A stretch of DNA of 64,000 bases. Source: Cloacibacillus evryensis DSM 19522. Lineage in GTDB: Bacteria; Synergistota; Synergistia; Synergistales; Synergistaceae. The position numbers were made by a program, and so were the translations under genes. The notes below the pieces were generated by a model. It ran no database searches. It was not told the DNA's origin and worked only from the letters and a program-made list of their open reading frames with translations. This document shows, piece after piece, positions 48,935 to 58,196 of this stretch. Each line of letters starts with the position of its first letter. Within the stretch, counting starts at the first letter, position 1. Location of the stretch: assembly GCF_000585335.1 (NCBI RefSeq), contig NZ_KK073872.1, positions 192,001 to 256,000 of the forward strand. The letters run 5' to 3'.

Positions 48935-50212
48935 TTATCTGCCGCCGAGCCGCATCAGCGAAAAACCGTCGACGTTGTCTATGCTGACCTCTCCGTGATG
49001 TACGCGCAGACGCTTGTCCGCCGCCTCCGTACCGTTCTCGTTCAGGCCGGAGGCGAAGAAGGTGAGCCCTCCGCCCTTCGCGAGGCAGAGCAGCGCGCTG
49101 TTGCGCGCCTCTTTGCGCCATTTTAACTTATCGGCGTTTTTCGCGAGCAGGAAGTTTGAAAGCCCCAGCCCCTCTTCCGTCCTGTAGAGCGGCGAGGCTG
49201 TCTCTATTTCGTTGACCTTGCCGGCGATGAATATCACGCGCAGTTCGCGCTGAGGGTCGTCTTTGTTGTATAACCAGATCTCGACGGGATGGTCGGCCAT
49301 CATCGACTTGCCTCCGACGTGGCCGAATATCTTGGCGTCGGGGCTCTTGCCGCCCATCTCTTCCTTGACCTCCTCTTTGGAGGCGTCAAGTTTTATCAGG
49401 CCGAGCGACTTTCCCGGCAGGATGACGAATTTAGCCTCCGTAGGCAGGCCGAGCATCGCCTTGGCGGCGTTCATGCCGTGCAGCGGGCGGTTGTCGCCGG
49501 GGGCGGCTTTCGCCGCGAGGACGTATACGTCGATCGCGCGGCGGTAGTCCTTGAGCGCGAGCAGCTCCTTACCGCACTCCATTATCTTATCGGGTTCCTT
49601 GTATAGCGTCGCGATATGCGCCCAGGCCTTTGCCGCCTCTTCGCCGTCGCCCGCCTTCACCGCCGCGCCGGCGGTGAGCCGCCACAGCTCGTCGTTCTTT
49701 TTGTCACGGGAAGCCGCCTCTTTGAGCCACCGGAGCGCCCGTTCATACTCGCCGCCCTTCATATAGAGCCAGCCGAGGCGCGTCATCGCCTTGGCGTCGT
49801 TCTTGGCCGTTTTTAGGTGTTCCTCATAGTACCTTATCGCCTCGGCCGTGTCCCCCGTCTCCTCTTTGCAGTAGGCGATGTTGTAGAGGACGTCGCGCCT
49901 CTCGGGGCGGATCTTCATTATCCGGCGGTAGAGCTCCTCGGCCCTGGCGTACTCCTTCTCTTTCATCAGCGCCGTGGCGCGGAGATAATATTTTTCGGGA
50001 AGCACGTTCTTTCTGTAGTACCACCAGCTGCCTCCGCCAAAGGCGATGAGCAGGATCAGCGCGATAGTTACAAAGACATATCTGGGGACCCTGGGCCGCG
50101 GAGGGCTCTTCACGCTCCACTCGCGTTCCTCTTCGGTCATCCCCTTCTGTTCCTCCGGGACCATATCAGGACATTTGATGTTTTCGCCGCTCATCTTATC
50201 TTCGTTTTCCAT
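48935..50212 (-). CDS. Membrane-anchored TPR protein
   Basis: Protein of 425 residues. About 40 cytoplasmic residues precede one transmembrane helix (YVFVTIALILLIAFGGGSWW, about 46-65), then at least four tetratricopeptide repeats (from YYLRATALMKEKEYARAEELY to about residue 235), and a C-terminal beta-rich domain of about 180 residues that I do not recognise. It probably scaffolds a periplasmic or membrane complex. AAGGAAGG lies nine bases upstream. Confidence 0.85.
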   Translation of the reverse strand: MENEDKMSGENIKCPDMVPEEQKGMTEEEREWSVKSPPRPRVPRYVFVTIALILLIAFGGGSWWYYRKNVLPEKYYLRATALMKEKEYARAEELYRRIMKIRPERRDVLYNIAYCKEETGDTAEAIRYYEEHLKTAKNDAKAMTRLGWLYMKGGEYERALRWLKEAASRDKKNDELWRLTAGAAVKAGDGEEAAKAWAHIATLYKEPDKIMECGKELLALKDYRRAIDVYVLAAKAAPGDNRPLHGMNAAKAMLGLPTEAKFVILPGKSLGLIKLDASKEEVKEEMGGKSPDAKIFGHVGGKSMMADHPVEIWLYNKDDPQRELRVIFIAGKVNEIETASPLYRTEEGLGLSNFLLAKNADKLKWRKEARNSALLCLAKGGGLTFFASGLNENGTEAADKRLRVHHGEVSIDNVDGFSLMRLGGR

Positions 50213-50402
50213 TTATTTATGCCTTCCTTAATATAATCGTCATAATGCCCTGCGCGTACTTGCGCATTTAATAAAATTCTATCAGATATATGCTTTTTTG
50301 CTATGGCAGTTTTGGAAGAAAAAGTATATTCTTATCTAAGACATTTGTAATAGTTTGCGATAACATCTAAGAAAGGTCAATAATACCTCGGAGGTAATTT
50401 GC

Positions 50403-51308
50403 TTGGATTTAAATTTTCAGGAGATAACACTGGAAGAGGCGCCCAGATATATCGCGCATTGGAACATGTGCGAACAGCGCACCTCGGACTATTGTTTCCC
50501 GGTTATATGGAGCCTGGGCGCGGACTTCGGCACGAAGCTCGCCTATGACGAGAGCACGGACCTGTATTGGCTGCACCAAAGCAAAGTGGGGCTCGCCGAC
50601 CTCGCGCCGGTCGGAAACTGGCGGCGGGACGACTGGCCGCGGATACTGCGCGAACGCTACGGGGACGAAATGGAGTTTTTCCTCGTTCCGGAAAAGCTCG
50701 CGGAGATATGGTGCTCCGAACTTGCCGGCAAGGCGAACGTCGAGGTTGTGGACGACCGCGGGACATGGGAGTACCTCTACAACATACGGGAGCTGGCGAC
50801 GCTTGCGGGAAACAAATATATGAAGAAGCGCAACCGCGTCAACCAGTTCAGAAAGAACTACGACTACGTCTACGAACCGATGACCGACGGGCTGCTGCCG
50901 GAGGTGGTGGACTTTCAGTATTCGTGGTGCCAGGTGAACCACTGCGGCACGACTGCCGGACTGATGCAGGAAAATCACGCTATCCAGAAGATATTGCAGA
51001 ACTGGAACCGCATACCGAACCTCTGCGGCGGCGTGATCAAGATCAAGGATCAGATCGTCGCCTACACGATCGGCGAGCTCGCCGGAGATATGCTCGTCGT
51101 CCATTATGAGAAGGCGAGCCTCGAATACGGCGCGGCATATCAGGTGATAAACAGGGAGTTCCTTTCACACATCATCGGGCTCCATCCGGAACTTGAGATC
51201 GTCAACCGGGAGGAAGACATGAACGATCCCGGCCTGCGCGCGGCGAAGATGTCCTACATGCCGATCGGCTTCCTCAAAGAGTGCAGGGTAGAAATCAAGT
51301 TTATATAA
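50403..51308 (+). CDS. DUF2156 (LPG-synthase-like acyltransferase fold) protein
   Basis: Cytoplasmic protein of 301 residues with the double-GNAT fold of DUF2156, related to the catalytic part of phosphatidylglycerol lysyltransferase (MprF) but without its membrane part. Conserved [20 protein letters not shown] in the middle and [19 protein letters not shown] near the end. It would transfer an acyl or aminoacyl group; the substrate is unknown. Start is TTG 50403 with GGAGGT seven bases upstream. Confidence 0.85.
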   Translation: MDLNFQEITLEEAPRYIAHWNMCEQRTSDYCFPVIWSLGADFGTKLAYDESTDLYWLHQSKVGLADLAPVGNWRRDDWPRILRERYGDEMEFFLVPEKLAEIWCSELAGKANVEVVDDRGTWEYLYNIRELATLAGNKYMKKRNRVNQFRKNYDYVYEPMTDGLLPEVVDFQYSWCQVNHCGTTAGLMQENHAIQKILQNWNRIPNLCGGVIKIKDQIVAYTIGELAGDMLVVHYEKASLEYGAAYQVINREFLSHIIGLHPELEIVNREEDMNDPGLRAAKMSYMPIGFLKECRVEIKFI

Positions 51309-51361
51309 AAAGTTATGGTAAAATTGCCAAGTCAGATCTAAAAATGAGACGGAGGATTACA

Positions 51362-51925
51362 ATGATGAAAATATTGGCACTCAGCGCAATGGTGGCGGCG
51401 GCGGTAATGTTCCCCTTCGCGGCGAAGCAGGCGGAGGCGGCGGACGCCGCGGAAGCCGCGCCTAAACGTCAGGTCGCTACCTTCGAGACGAACTACGGCA
51501 CATTCAAGATCGAACTCTTCAACGATCTCGCGCCGAAGACGGTGAAAAACTTCGTCGACCTCGCGCAGAAGGGCTACTACAACGGCCTCTCCTTCCACCG
51601 CGTCATCGATCAGTTCATGATCCAGGGCGGCTGCCCGAAGGGCAACGGCACAGGCGGCCCCGGCTACAACATCCCCGACGAATTCGGCAAGGGCCTCAAG
51701 CATGACAAACCGGGGATACTCTCCATGGCCAACGCCGGCCCCAATACCGGCGGTTCGCAGTTCTTCATCACACTCGTGCCGACGCCCTGGCTTGACGGCA
51801 AACATGCCATCTTCGGACATGTGACGGCGGGTATGGACGTCGTGGAAAAGATCGGCAAGCTCCCGACCGATTCGATGGACAGGCCGCTTAAGAAAGTGGT
51901 TATGGAGAAGGTCACTATCCACTAG
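51362..51925 (+). CDS. Exported cyclophilin-type peptidyl-prolyl isomerase
   Basis: Protein of about 187 residues with a signal peptide ([19 protein letters not shown] to QAEA) and a cyclophilin domain. [13 protein letters not shown] holds the catalytic Arg, followed by [27 protein letters not shown] and [13 protein letters not shown]. It speeds proline isomerisation in secreted proteins. GGAGG lies upstream of ATG 51362; the frame from 51281 overlaps the previous gene and is rejected. RPT1 copy 4 begins on the next base after its TAG stop. Confidence 0.93.
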   Translation: MMKILALSAMVAAAVMFPFAAKQAEAADAAEAAPKRQVATFETNYGTFKIELFNDLAPKTVKNFVDLAQKGYYNGLSFHRVIDQFMIQGGCPKGNGTGGPGYNIPDEFGKGLKHDKPGILSMANAGPNTGGSQFFITLVPTPWLDGKHAIFGHVTAGMDVVEKIGKLPTDSMDRPLKKVVMEKVTIH

Positions 51926-52046
51926 GTAAATCGGCGTTTATAAGCGCGATTTGCGTCATAAAACGGGGGCTCCGAATCCTCGCCGTATACAAATACGGCT
52001 CCGGTATCGGAGCCCCCATTTTATTTAGCAACTCGCACGTCTAAAC
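51926..52046 (+). repeat. RPT1 copy 4
   Basis: 121 bp. Perfect 15-bp tips (51926-51940 and 52032-52046). Arms ATAAAACGGGGGCTCCGA (51958-51975) and 52007-52024 pair over 18 bp with one mismatch; the apical stem GCCGTAT/ATACGGC (51982-51999) has a four-base loop. In the direction of the cyclophilin gene it is followed by ATTTTATTTAGC, a terminator-like U-tract. Confidence 0.9.
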
Positions 52047-52249
52047 GCCGATTTACTCGATTGGGAGGGAAGATAAACAGCGATTTAGCGCTCTGCCCTC
52101 CCGTCGCTCCGGCCTCCGAGCCGGAGCCAAGTGGCGTTGGTTTTACATGCGCTGGTGGAGCAAAAACATAGAGCCGCTTGGCCCCGGGTCAAGCCCGGGG
52201 CGACGGAGTACCAGTGCCGGCATGACAAGATAAATCGCTATTTATTCTT
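52047..52249. repeat. RPT2 copy B, attached to RPT1 copy 4
   Basis: Begins with the linker TCGATTGGGAGGGAA and GATAAACAGCGATTTA (52072-52087) and ends with TAAATCGCTATTTAT (52231-52245), inverted versions of one another. It shares with copy A the CTCCGGCCTCCGAGCCGGAG hairpin and the GGGTCAAGCCC hairpin, in the same order. The linker to RPT1 is the mirror of that in copy A. Confidence 0.75.
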
Positions 52250-52395
52250 CACTTGAGGAAAATTTCAGCCTCGCGTGAAAGTTCTTTCCTGGCGATCAAA
52301 AAACGCGGAGGAGGGTGCGCTTCCGCCGCGGTTATGTTAAAATGCTTAGATGAAGCCTAATGTCCGATAATTTGTTGGTAAATGGAGGAAATAGT

Positions 52396-54036
52396 TTGAG
52401 CATGGAGATAAAATTCAAGGACGGAGATCCGCTAGTCTGCGAGGGGCCTGTGACCGCGCGCGACGCTATGGAAATGATAAATTTTCCTAAGAGGGAAAAT
52501 GTCGTCGCCTGTCGGGTCAACAGGGTGCAGCGTCCGCTCTCCTGGGAGATCGTGATGGACTCCTTTGTCGAATTCATTACGACGGACAGCATCGAAGGCA
52601 TAGAGGTCTACATCCGCACGCTATCTTTCCTGCTCACCTCCGCGGCCACCCGGATCAGAGGAATGCGCCTTAGCCTGACGCAGTCCATGTCATATTCGTA
52701 CTATTATGAATCCCCCGACGGTGAGATCACGGAGGATATCTGCCGCGAGCTCGAGGCGGAGATGCGCCGCATGGTGGACGAAGGCGTGCCGATAACACGC
52801 GAGTCCTTCCCGATAGACGTCGCGCGCGCCGTGATGCACGCCCAGAACTATGAAGACAAGGAGCAGCTGCTCCTCTTCGCCGGCAGCGATCCCGTCATCG
52901 TTTACAACTGCTGCGGCGTATATGATTTCTTCGGCGGCGCGCTCGCAGACTGCGCGGCGATCACGCCCACATTTGAGCTGCGCCATTATAACGGGGGCAT
53001 CTTCCTATCCGGGCCGACCTTTGCCGACCCTACGAAGACGATGGCTTTCGTCGAATCGCCGCGGCTCTTCAAGCTCATCGACAGCCACACCGACTGGCTT
53101 AAAAACCTCCATATGAGCACGATGGCTGGTATCCACCGGCAGGTGACAGACGGCCGCTCAAGGGACATGATAATGGTCTGCGAAGCGCTGCACACAAAAC
53201 TGCTCAGCAACACATCGGCGCAGATCGAGGCGCGCCCCGAGGTGAGGCTCCTCTGCCTCGCCGGCCCCTCCAGTTCCGGCAAGACGACCTCGTCGCGGCG
53301 GCTGCGCGTACAACTGCTCTCCTCCGGGATAAAATCCGCCACTCTCGAGCTTGACAATTATTTTGTGGACCGCGAGCACACGCCGCTCGACCGGGAGGGA
53401 AAACCTGACTTCGAGGCGCTGGAGGCGCTCGACCTGGAACTCGTCAATGAACATATCACGGCTCTTCTCGCCGGCCGCGAGGTGGATATCCCCAAGTTCG
53501 ACTTCCTCACCGGAAAGCGCACAAAGGGTTATAAGATGCGCATCTCGCCCGACGAGCTGCTCGTCATCGAAGGCATCCACGGGCTCAACGAAAAGCTCAC
53601 GGCGAGCGTTCCGGCGGATAAAAAATATAGGATCTTTATCTGTCCGCTCACAGGGACCAACATCGATTTCCACAACCGCATCGGTACGACGGACACGCGG
53701 CTGCTGCGCCGCCTCGTGCGCGACGCGCGGACGCGCGGGCACTCGGCGGAGGCTACGCTGATGCAGTGGCCCTCGGTGGTGCGCGGTTCGCACCGCCATA
53801 TATTCCCCTATCAGGAATATGCCGATACCCTTTTCAACACCTCGCTCGCCTATGAGGTGCCGGTGCTGAAGGGATACGTCACGCCGCTTCTCAAAACAGT
53901 AAAAGAGGATTCCCCCGTCTACGGCGAAGCGACGCGCCTTTTGTCGTTTCTTGAATATGTTCCGGTCATCCCATCGGACGACGTGCCGAATCTCTCCGTT
54001 TTGAGGGAGTTTATTGGCGGCAGTTGTTTTGAATGA
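52396..54036 (+). CDS. Nucleoside (uridine) kinase with N-terminal TGS/threonyl-tRNA-synthetase-like region
   Basis: Cytoplasmic kinase of about 546 residues. The N-terminal 260 residues include a TGS-like domain and a segment resembling the ThrRS second additional domain (TRESFPIDVARAVMHAQNY, GVYDFFGGALADC). The C-terminal half is a uridine-kinase P-loop domain (AGPSSSGKTTSSRRLRVQL, LDNYFVDREHTPLDREGKPD, LVIEGIHGLNEKLT). This composite is common in anaerobes and phosphorylates uridine or cytidine. TTG 52396 lies seven bases after GGAGG and is chosen; ATG 52402 is an alternative, while ATG 52360 lacks a ribosome site. Confidence 0.88.
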   Translation: MSMEIKFKDGDPLVCEGPVTARDAMEMINFPKRENVVACRVNRVQRPLSWEIVMDSFVEFITTDSIEGIEVYIRTLSFLLTSAATRIRGMRLSLTQSMSYSYYYESPDGEITEDICRELEAEMRRMVDEGVPITRESFPIDVARAVMHAQNYEDKEQLLLFAGSDPVIVYNCCGVYDFFGGALADCAAITPTFELRHYNGGIFLSGPTFADPTKTMAFVESPRLFKLIDSHTDWLKNLHMSTMAGIHRQVTDGRSRDMIMVCEALHTKLLSNTSAQIEARPEVRLLCLAGPSSSGKTTSSRRLRVQLLSSGIKSATLELDNYFVDREHTPLDREGKPDFEALEALDLELVNEHITALLAGREVDIPKFDFLTGKRTKGYKMRISPDELLVIEGIHGLNEKLTASVPADKKYRIFICPLTGTNIDFHNRIGTTDTRLLRRLVRDARTRGHSAEATLMQWPSVVRGSHRHIFPYQEYADTLFNTSLAYEVPVLKGYVTPLLKTVKEDSPVYGEATRLLSFLEYVPVIPSDDVPNLSVLREFIGGSCFE

Positions 54037-54112
54037 TACGCGGGGCGGGCGCGGCTTTTGCCGTCCCCGCCTGAATTTTTAAGGCTATGAAGGCAATAAA
54101 CGAGGTTTTTTT

Positions 54113-57100
54113 ATGTTAATTCTCCATACGGCATTTGAACAGGACCAAATTTATCTGTGGGGCGAAAGCTCCTTTGAAAATAAAAAGCTGCGGAACCGGG
54201 AAAGAGCGGGCGGCAATATGCTGCCGTGGAGCGCGAAGCCGCAGCAGCTTCGCGCCGCGCTCCGGGAGTGCGGCGTGCGCCACGGGCGCAGGACGCCGGC
54301 CGACGAATCATTTACGGCTTCGCTCCTCATCCCGGCGCGCGGGAAAACCCCGCTGCCTTCGAGCCCGATACTGGGGGAGGTCCCCGACTCCGGCGAACCT
54401 CCGGCCCTCTCCGCCTTTTATGTGGATGCCGTCGCCCTTAGCTTCACGGAGTTCACACAACTGCTGCGGATAATCCGCGAGAGCGGCGAGCGCCTTTCCT
54501 TCCCCGGGCTTTTATTTGCCGACGACTTTAAATTCATGTGCCGCGCCCTGGAATATTCCGCGGCGCTTGTGCAGCGCGGAGCCTATATCCCCGACATGGA
54601 GCCCCGCGGAGACAGCTTCGTCTCGCAATGGAGGCCGATGATCCTCGCGAAATACCAGGACGAATTCTCCGCCTACGCGGCCGCGATGCCGCCGGTCCTT
54701 TGCGCCTTCTCGACGGACGGCCCGCCGGCGGCGCCCTGCCCGAAGCGTACCGGAGCGATGCGGCTCCTCGAGTGCATGACCGATATGCTCATCCGCTCCT
54801 CACAGCTAGGCGGGACCGACCGCGGCCGCCGGGTCAACGCCGGCAACCCGCACGAGATATGGCTGCGCTCACTGATCTGGCAGAAGGCGCCTCTCGTAAA
54901 GTGGAACGAGGAGATGGCGTCGCTCTACCCGCAGATACGCGCCTGGGCTGACTCGCTGAAGGCCGTCACCGCGCAGCCGTGGCGACTCTTCATGCGCCTT
55001 GAGGAGCCGATCGGCGAGGGGGAACGGGACTGGATACTCTCGTGGCATCTGCAGTCGACACAGGACCCGAGCCTGATAATCCCGGCCGAACGGGTATGGA
55101 GCCCGACGGAGACCGAACGCGGCTGGTTTGATCATACGCAGACGAACCCCCGCCGGTACATGCTGCAGATACTGGGACACCTCGCGACGCGCGTGCCCTA
55201 CATCGCGAAGAGCCTGGAAGTTTCCTATCCCTGCGAGTGCGTCCTCTCGCTCGATAATTTATTCGACTTTTTGCAGAATCACCTGACCTCGATAATGGAT
55301 CAGGGCATACAGGTACAGTTCCCCTCGACCTGGGGGCAGATATCCGACCGCCCGCGCCTCTCGGTGCGCGCGGCCCTTCACGATGGGAATGCCTTCGCTC
55401 CGGGCGGCCAACTGCATCTCTCCGACATGCTCGATGTCGATTGGTCCGTGGCCCTTGGCGACGACCTCCTCACCGCCGACGAACTGGCGATGCTGACGGA
55501 ACTCAAGACGCCGCTCACCAATATACGCGGCCGCTGGGTCATCCTCTACCGCGACGAGGTGGAGAAGATCACGACGGCGCTCAAAAAACTTCCCGGCAAA
55601 ATCGAACGCAAAGAGGCGCTGCTCTCGTCGCTGCGGCAGGAACATATGGAGGCGCCGCTCTCCGATGTGACGGGCTCGCCCTGGCTCGCGAACGTTCGTT
55701 CGCTGCTTCTCGGCGCTGAACCGCTTGAGGAAATGGCGGCTCCCGAAGGATTCGCCGGGCGGCTGCGCCCCTATCAGGCGAAGGGACTGGCCTGGCTGGC
55801 GCGCCTTGTGCGCCTCGGCATGGGCGCCTGCCTAGCCGACGACATGGGGCTGGGCAAGACCGTCCAGACCCTGGCCCTCATAAAAAACCTGCGCATCCTC
55901 GGCGAACGCCGCCCCATCCTGCTCATCTGCCCCACCTCCGTAATGGAAAACTGGCGGCGTGAGACGGAACGTTTCGTGCCGGGGACGAAGACCCTCATAC
56001 ACCACGGCATGAAGCGGAACAAAAAGAACCTCTTCACCGACGAAGCCCTCGCGGAAACGCTGGTCATCTCCTCATATTCACTGCTCTACCGCGATAATTC
56101 GCTCTTCGCGAAGATAGAATGGGCGGGGATAATCCTTGACGAGGCACAGAACATCAAGAACCCCGACACCTGCCAGTCCCGCGCCGCGCGGGCCGTCCGC
56201 GCCGACTGGCACATCGCGCTCACCGGTACCCCGGTGGAAAACCATGTCGGCGACATGTGGTCTATCATGGAATTCCTCATGCCCGGCCTCATGCCGAACC
56301 GCGCGCGCTTCTCGCGCGAGATACTGCGCCCCGTGCAGGCGGGGGAAAAGAAGGCGATGGACAAGGTCCGGCGGATGACCGCCCCCTTCATCCTGCGCCG
56401 CCTCAAGACCGACAAAGAGATAATAAGCGACCTGCCGGAGAAGATAGAAAGCAAAGAATTCTGCCCGCTCTCACGCGAACAGGCGACGCTCTACAGCGCC
56501 GTCACCTCCTCGCTTGAGCGCGAACTCGAGGGCACGGAGGGCATAAAGCGCAAAGGGATGGTGCTCGGCGCGATAACCGCGCTGAAGCAGATCTGCGACC
56601 ACCCGCTCTTATACTTGAAAGACAAGTCCGAGATCGACAACCGCTCGGGAAAGCTCGCGCGCCTCGCGGAGATCGCGGAGGAGATGCTGGCCTCCGGAGA
56701 CCGCGCGCTCATCTTCACGCAATACGCCGAAATGGGCGAGCTGCTGAAAAAATACCTCCAGGAGACCTTCGGCCGCGAGGCGCTCTTCCTGCACGGCGGC
56801 GTGCCGCGCGAGAAGCGCGACGAGATGGTGCGCCGCTTCCAGGAAGAGGAAGACGGGCCGCCCTTCTTCGTCCTCTCGCTCAAAGCCGGAGGCACCGGGC
56901 TGAACCTTACGCGCGCGAACCACGTCGTCATGTTCGACCGCTGGTGGAACCCCGCGGTCGAACAGCAGGCGGTCGACCGCGCCTACCGTATCGGACAGCA
57001 AAACAACGTGCAGGTACACTACTTCTGCTGCCGCGGCACGCTGGAAGAAAAGATCGAATCGCTGATCGAGGCGAAGCGGGATCTCGCCGAAATGCTCGTC

Positions 57101-57190
57101 GGCACCGGAGAGAGCTGGCTTTCGGAGTTGAGCGACAGCGACCTGCACGAGCTGTTCTCGCTGGAGAAAGAGGCGGTGGATAACCTATGA
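54113..57190 (+). CDS. SNF2-family DEAD/DEAH helicase with SNF2-associated domain
   Basis: ATP-driven DNA translocase of 1025 residues. The N-terminal 480 residues form the SNF2-associated (DUF3670-type) region, recognisable by LDVDWSVALGDDLLTADELA and LTNIRGRWVILYRDEVEKI. The motor follows: Walker A CLADDMGLGKTVQTLALI, DEAQ box IILDEAQNIKNPDTCQSR, TGTPVENHVGDMWSI, and the C-terminal half with SLKAGGTGLNLTRANHVV and VDRAYRIGQQNNVQVHYF. It overlaps by 4 bp with a SWIM zinc-finger gene, so the two are translationally coupled and probably form a complex. Likely in chromosome remodelling, repair or transcription. Confidence 0.92.
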   Translation: MLILHTAFEQDQIYLWGESSFENKKLRNRERAGGNMLPWSAKPQQLRAALRECGVRHGRRTPADESFTASLLIPARGKTPLPSSPILGEVPDSGEPPALSAFYVDAVALSFTEFTQLLRIIRESGERLSFPGLLFADDFKFMCRALEYSAALVQRGAYIPDMEPRGDSFVSQWRPMILAKYQDEFSAYAAAMPPVLCAFSTDGPPAAPCPKRTGAMRLLECMTDMLIRSSQLGGTDRGRRVNAGNPHEIWLRSLIWQKAPLVKWNEEMASLYPQIRAWADSLKAVTAQPWRLFMRLEEPIGEGERDWILSWHLQSTQDPSLIIPAERVWSPTETERGWFDHTQTNPRRYMLQILGHLATRVPYIAKSLEVSYPCECVLSLDNLFDFLQNHLTSIMDQGIQVQFPSTWGQISDRPRLSVRAALHDGNAFAPGGQLHLSDMLDVDWSVALGDDLLTADELAMLTELKTPLTNIRGRWVILYRDEVEKITTALKKLPGKIERKEALLSSLRQEHMEAPLSDVTGSPWLANVRSLLLGAEPLEEMAAPEGFAGRLRPYQAKGLAWLARLVRLGMGACLADDMGLGKTVQTLALIKNLRILGERRPILLICPTSVMENWRRETERFVPGTKTLIHHGMKRNKKNLFTDEALAETLVISSYSLLYRDNSLFAKIEWAGIILDEAQNIKNPDTCQSRAARAVRADWHIALTGTPVENHVGDMWSIMEFLMPGLMPNRARFSREILRPVQAGEKKAMDKVRRMTAPFILRRLKTDKEIISDLPEKIESKEFCPLSREQATLYSAVTSSLERELEGTEGIKRKGMVLGAITALKQICDHPLLYLKDKSEIDNRSGKLARLAEIAEEMLASGDRALIFTQYAEMGELLKKYLQETFGREALFLHGGVPREKRDEMVRRFQEEEDGPPFFVLSLKAGGTGLNLTRANHVVMFDRWWNPAVEQQAVDRAYRIGQQNNVQVHYFCCRGTLEEKIESLIEAKRDLAEMLVGTGESWLSELSDSDLHELFSLEKEAVDNL

Positions 57191-58146
57191 CGGCTTCATT
57201 TGAACGTGAAGAAAAATTCTTTAAATACAAAAAGCCGCGCGAGACAAAGTGCGGCATCAAATCGCGCACCGCGCGCGGCCACGCCTACGGTTCAAACTGG
57301 TGGTCGCGCCGCTGGGTCGAGATCATGGAACAGTGCATCGACTCCGGGCGGCTCGCGCGCGGCAAGAGCTACGCCCGCAAGGGACAGGTCGTCAACATCC
57401 ACATAGAGCCGGGGCTGGTGACGGCCTTCGTCCAGGGTTCGCGCAAGACGCCTTACCAGATACGCTTCGGATTCGAGACCCTCTCGCAGGAGGCGCGCGA
57501 GCTGATACTCTTCCGCTTTGGGGAAAGCGCCGCGCTCGCCGCGAAGCTGCTTGCGGGAGAGATGCCGGAGGAGATCGAGGCGATCTTTAAAGAGGCGGGG
57601 ACGCCGCTCTTTCCCGCGAGGGAGACGCTGCGCCGCTTCAAATGCACCTGCCCGGACGACGCCACTCCCTGCAAACACATAATCGCGGTGCTCCTGATAC
57701 TCGGCGAAGAGCTGGAGGACGACCCCTTCCTGCTGCTCAAACTGCGTGGCCTCGATAAAGAATCGCTGATAAGCCTGCTGACCCTTGAGAACGCCCCGGA
57801 CGACGAAATCGCAGAGGCCGGCGCGGAGTACGAATGGGAGTCAGCCGGCGAACTGTCGGGCGGCGCCGAAGCGGAGGCGGAGACGGGCGCGCCCGTTCGC
57901 GAAGAGGTGCCGCCGGCGGACGAAAACTGGTACGGCGGCGGAGAATTCTCCTTCGAACGCGCGGAGCCGGACGTCCAGCGCCGCGCCGCCGCGCTGGACG
58001 TGATGAACGACTTCCCATTCTGGCGCGGGGAACATCCCTTCCGCCAGACCCTGGCCCCCTTCTACGAACACGCCGCGATATACGCCGGCGAAATACTGAC
58101 GGGAGAAAAGAAAAAACCGGTAGGAAGACCGCGGAAGCTGATATAA
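57187..58146 (+). CDS. SWIM zinc-finger protein, partner of the SNF2 helicase
   Basis: Protein of 319 residues with a SWIM finger (CxCx(n)CxH) in RFKCTCPDDATPCKHIIAVL near residue 155. Earlier it has GSNWWSRRWVEIMEQ and RLARGKSYARKGQVV, both usual in this family. The C-terminal 100 residues are acidic, then end KPVGRPRKLI, which resembles an AT-hook-like tail. In other bacteria SWIM is fused to or sits next to SNF2 helicases, and the ATGA overlap supports the same here. It probably binds DNA or protein for the helicase. Confidence 0.88.
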   Translation: MTASFEREEKFFKYKKPRETKCGIKSRTARGHAYGSNWWSRRWVEIMEQCIDSGRLARGKSYARKGQVVNIHIEPGLVTAFVQGSRKTPYQIRFGFETLSQEARELILFRFGESAALAAKLLAGEMPEEIEAIFKEAGTPLFPARETLRRFKCTCPDDATPCKHIIAVLLILGEELEDDPFLLLKLRGLDKESLISLLTLENAPDDEIAEAGAEYEWESAGELSGGAEAEAETGAPVREEVPPADENWYGGGEFSFERAEPDVQRRAAALDVMNDFPFWRGEHPFRQTLAPFYEHAAIYAGEILTGEKKKPVGRPRKLI

Positions 58147-58196
58147 GGCAGAAGCCGAACATGCACAGCCTTCCCTCGCACCATGCGGGCGGGAGG

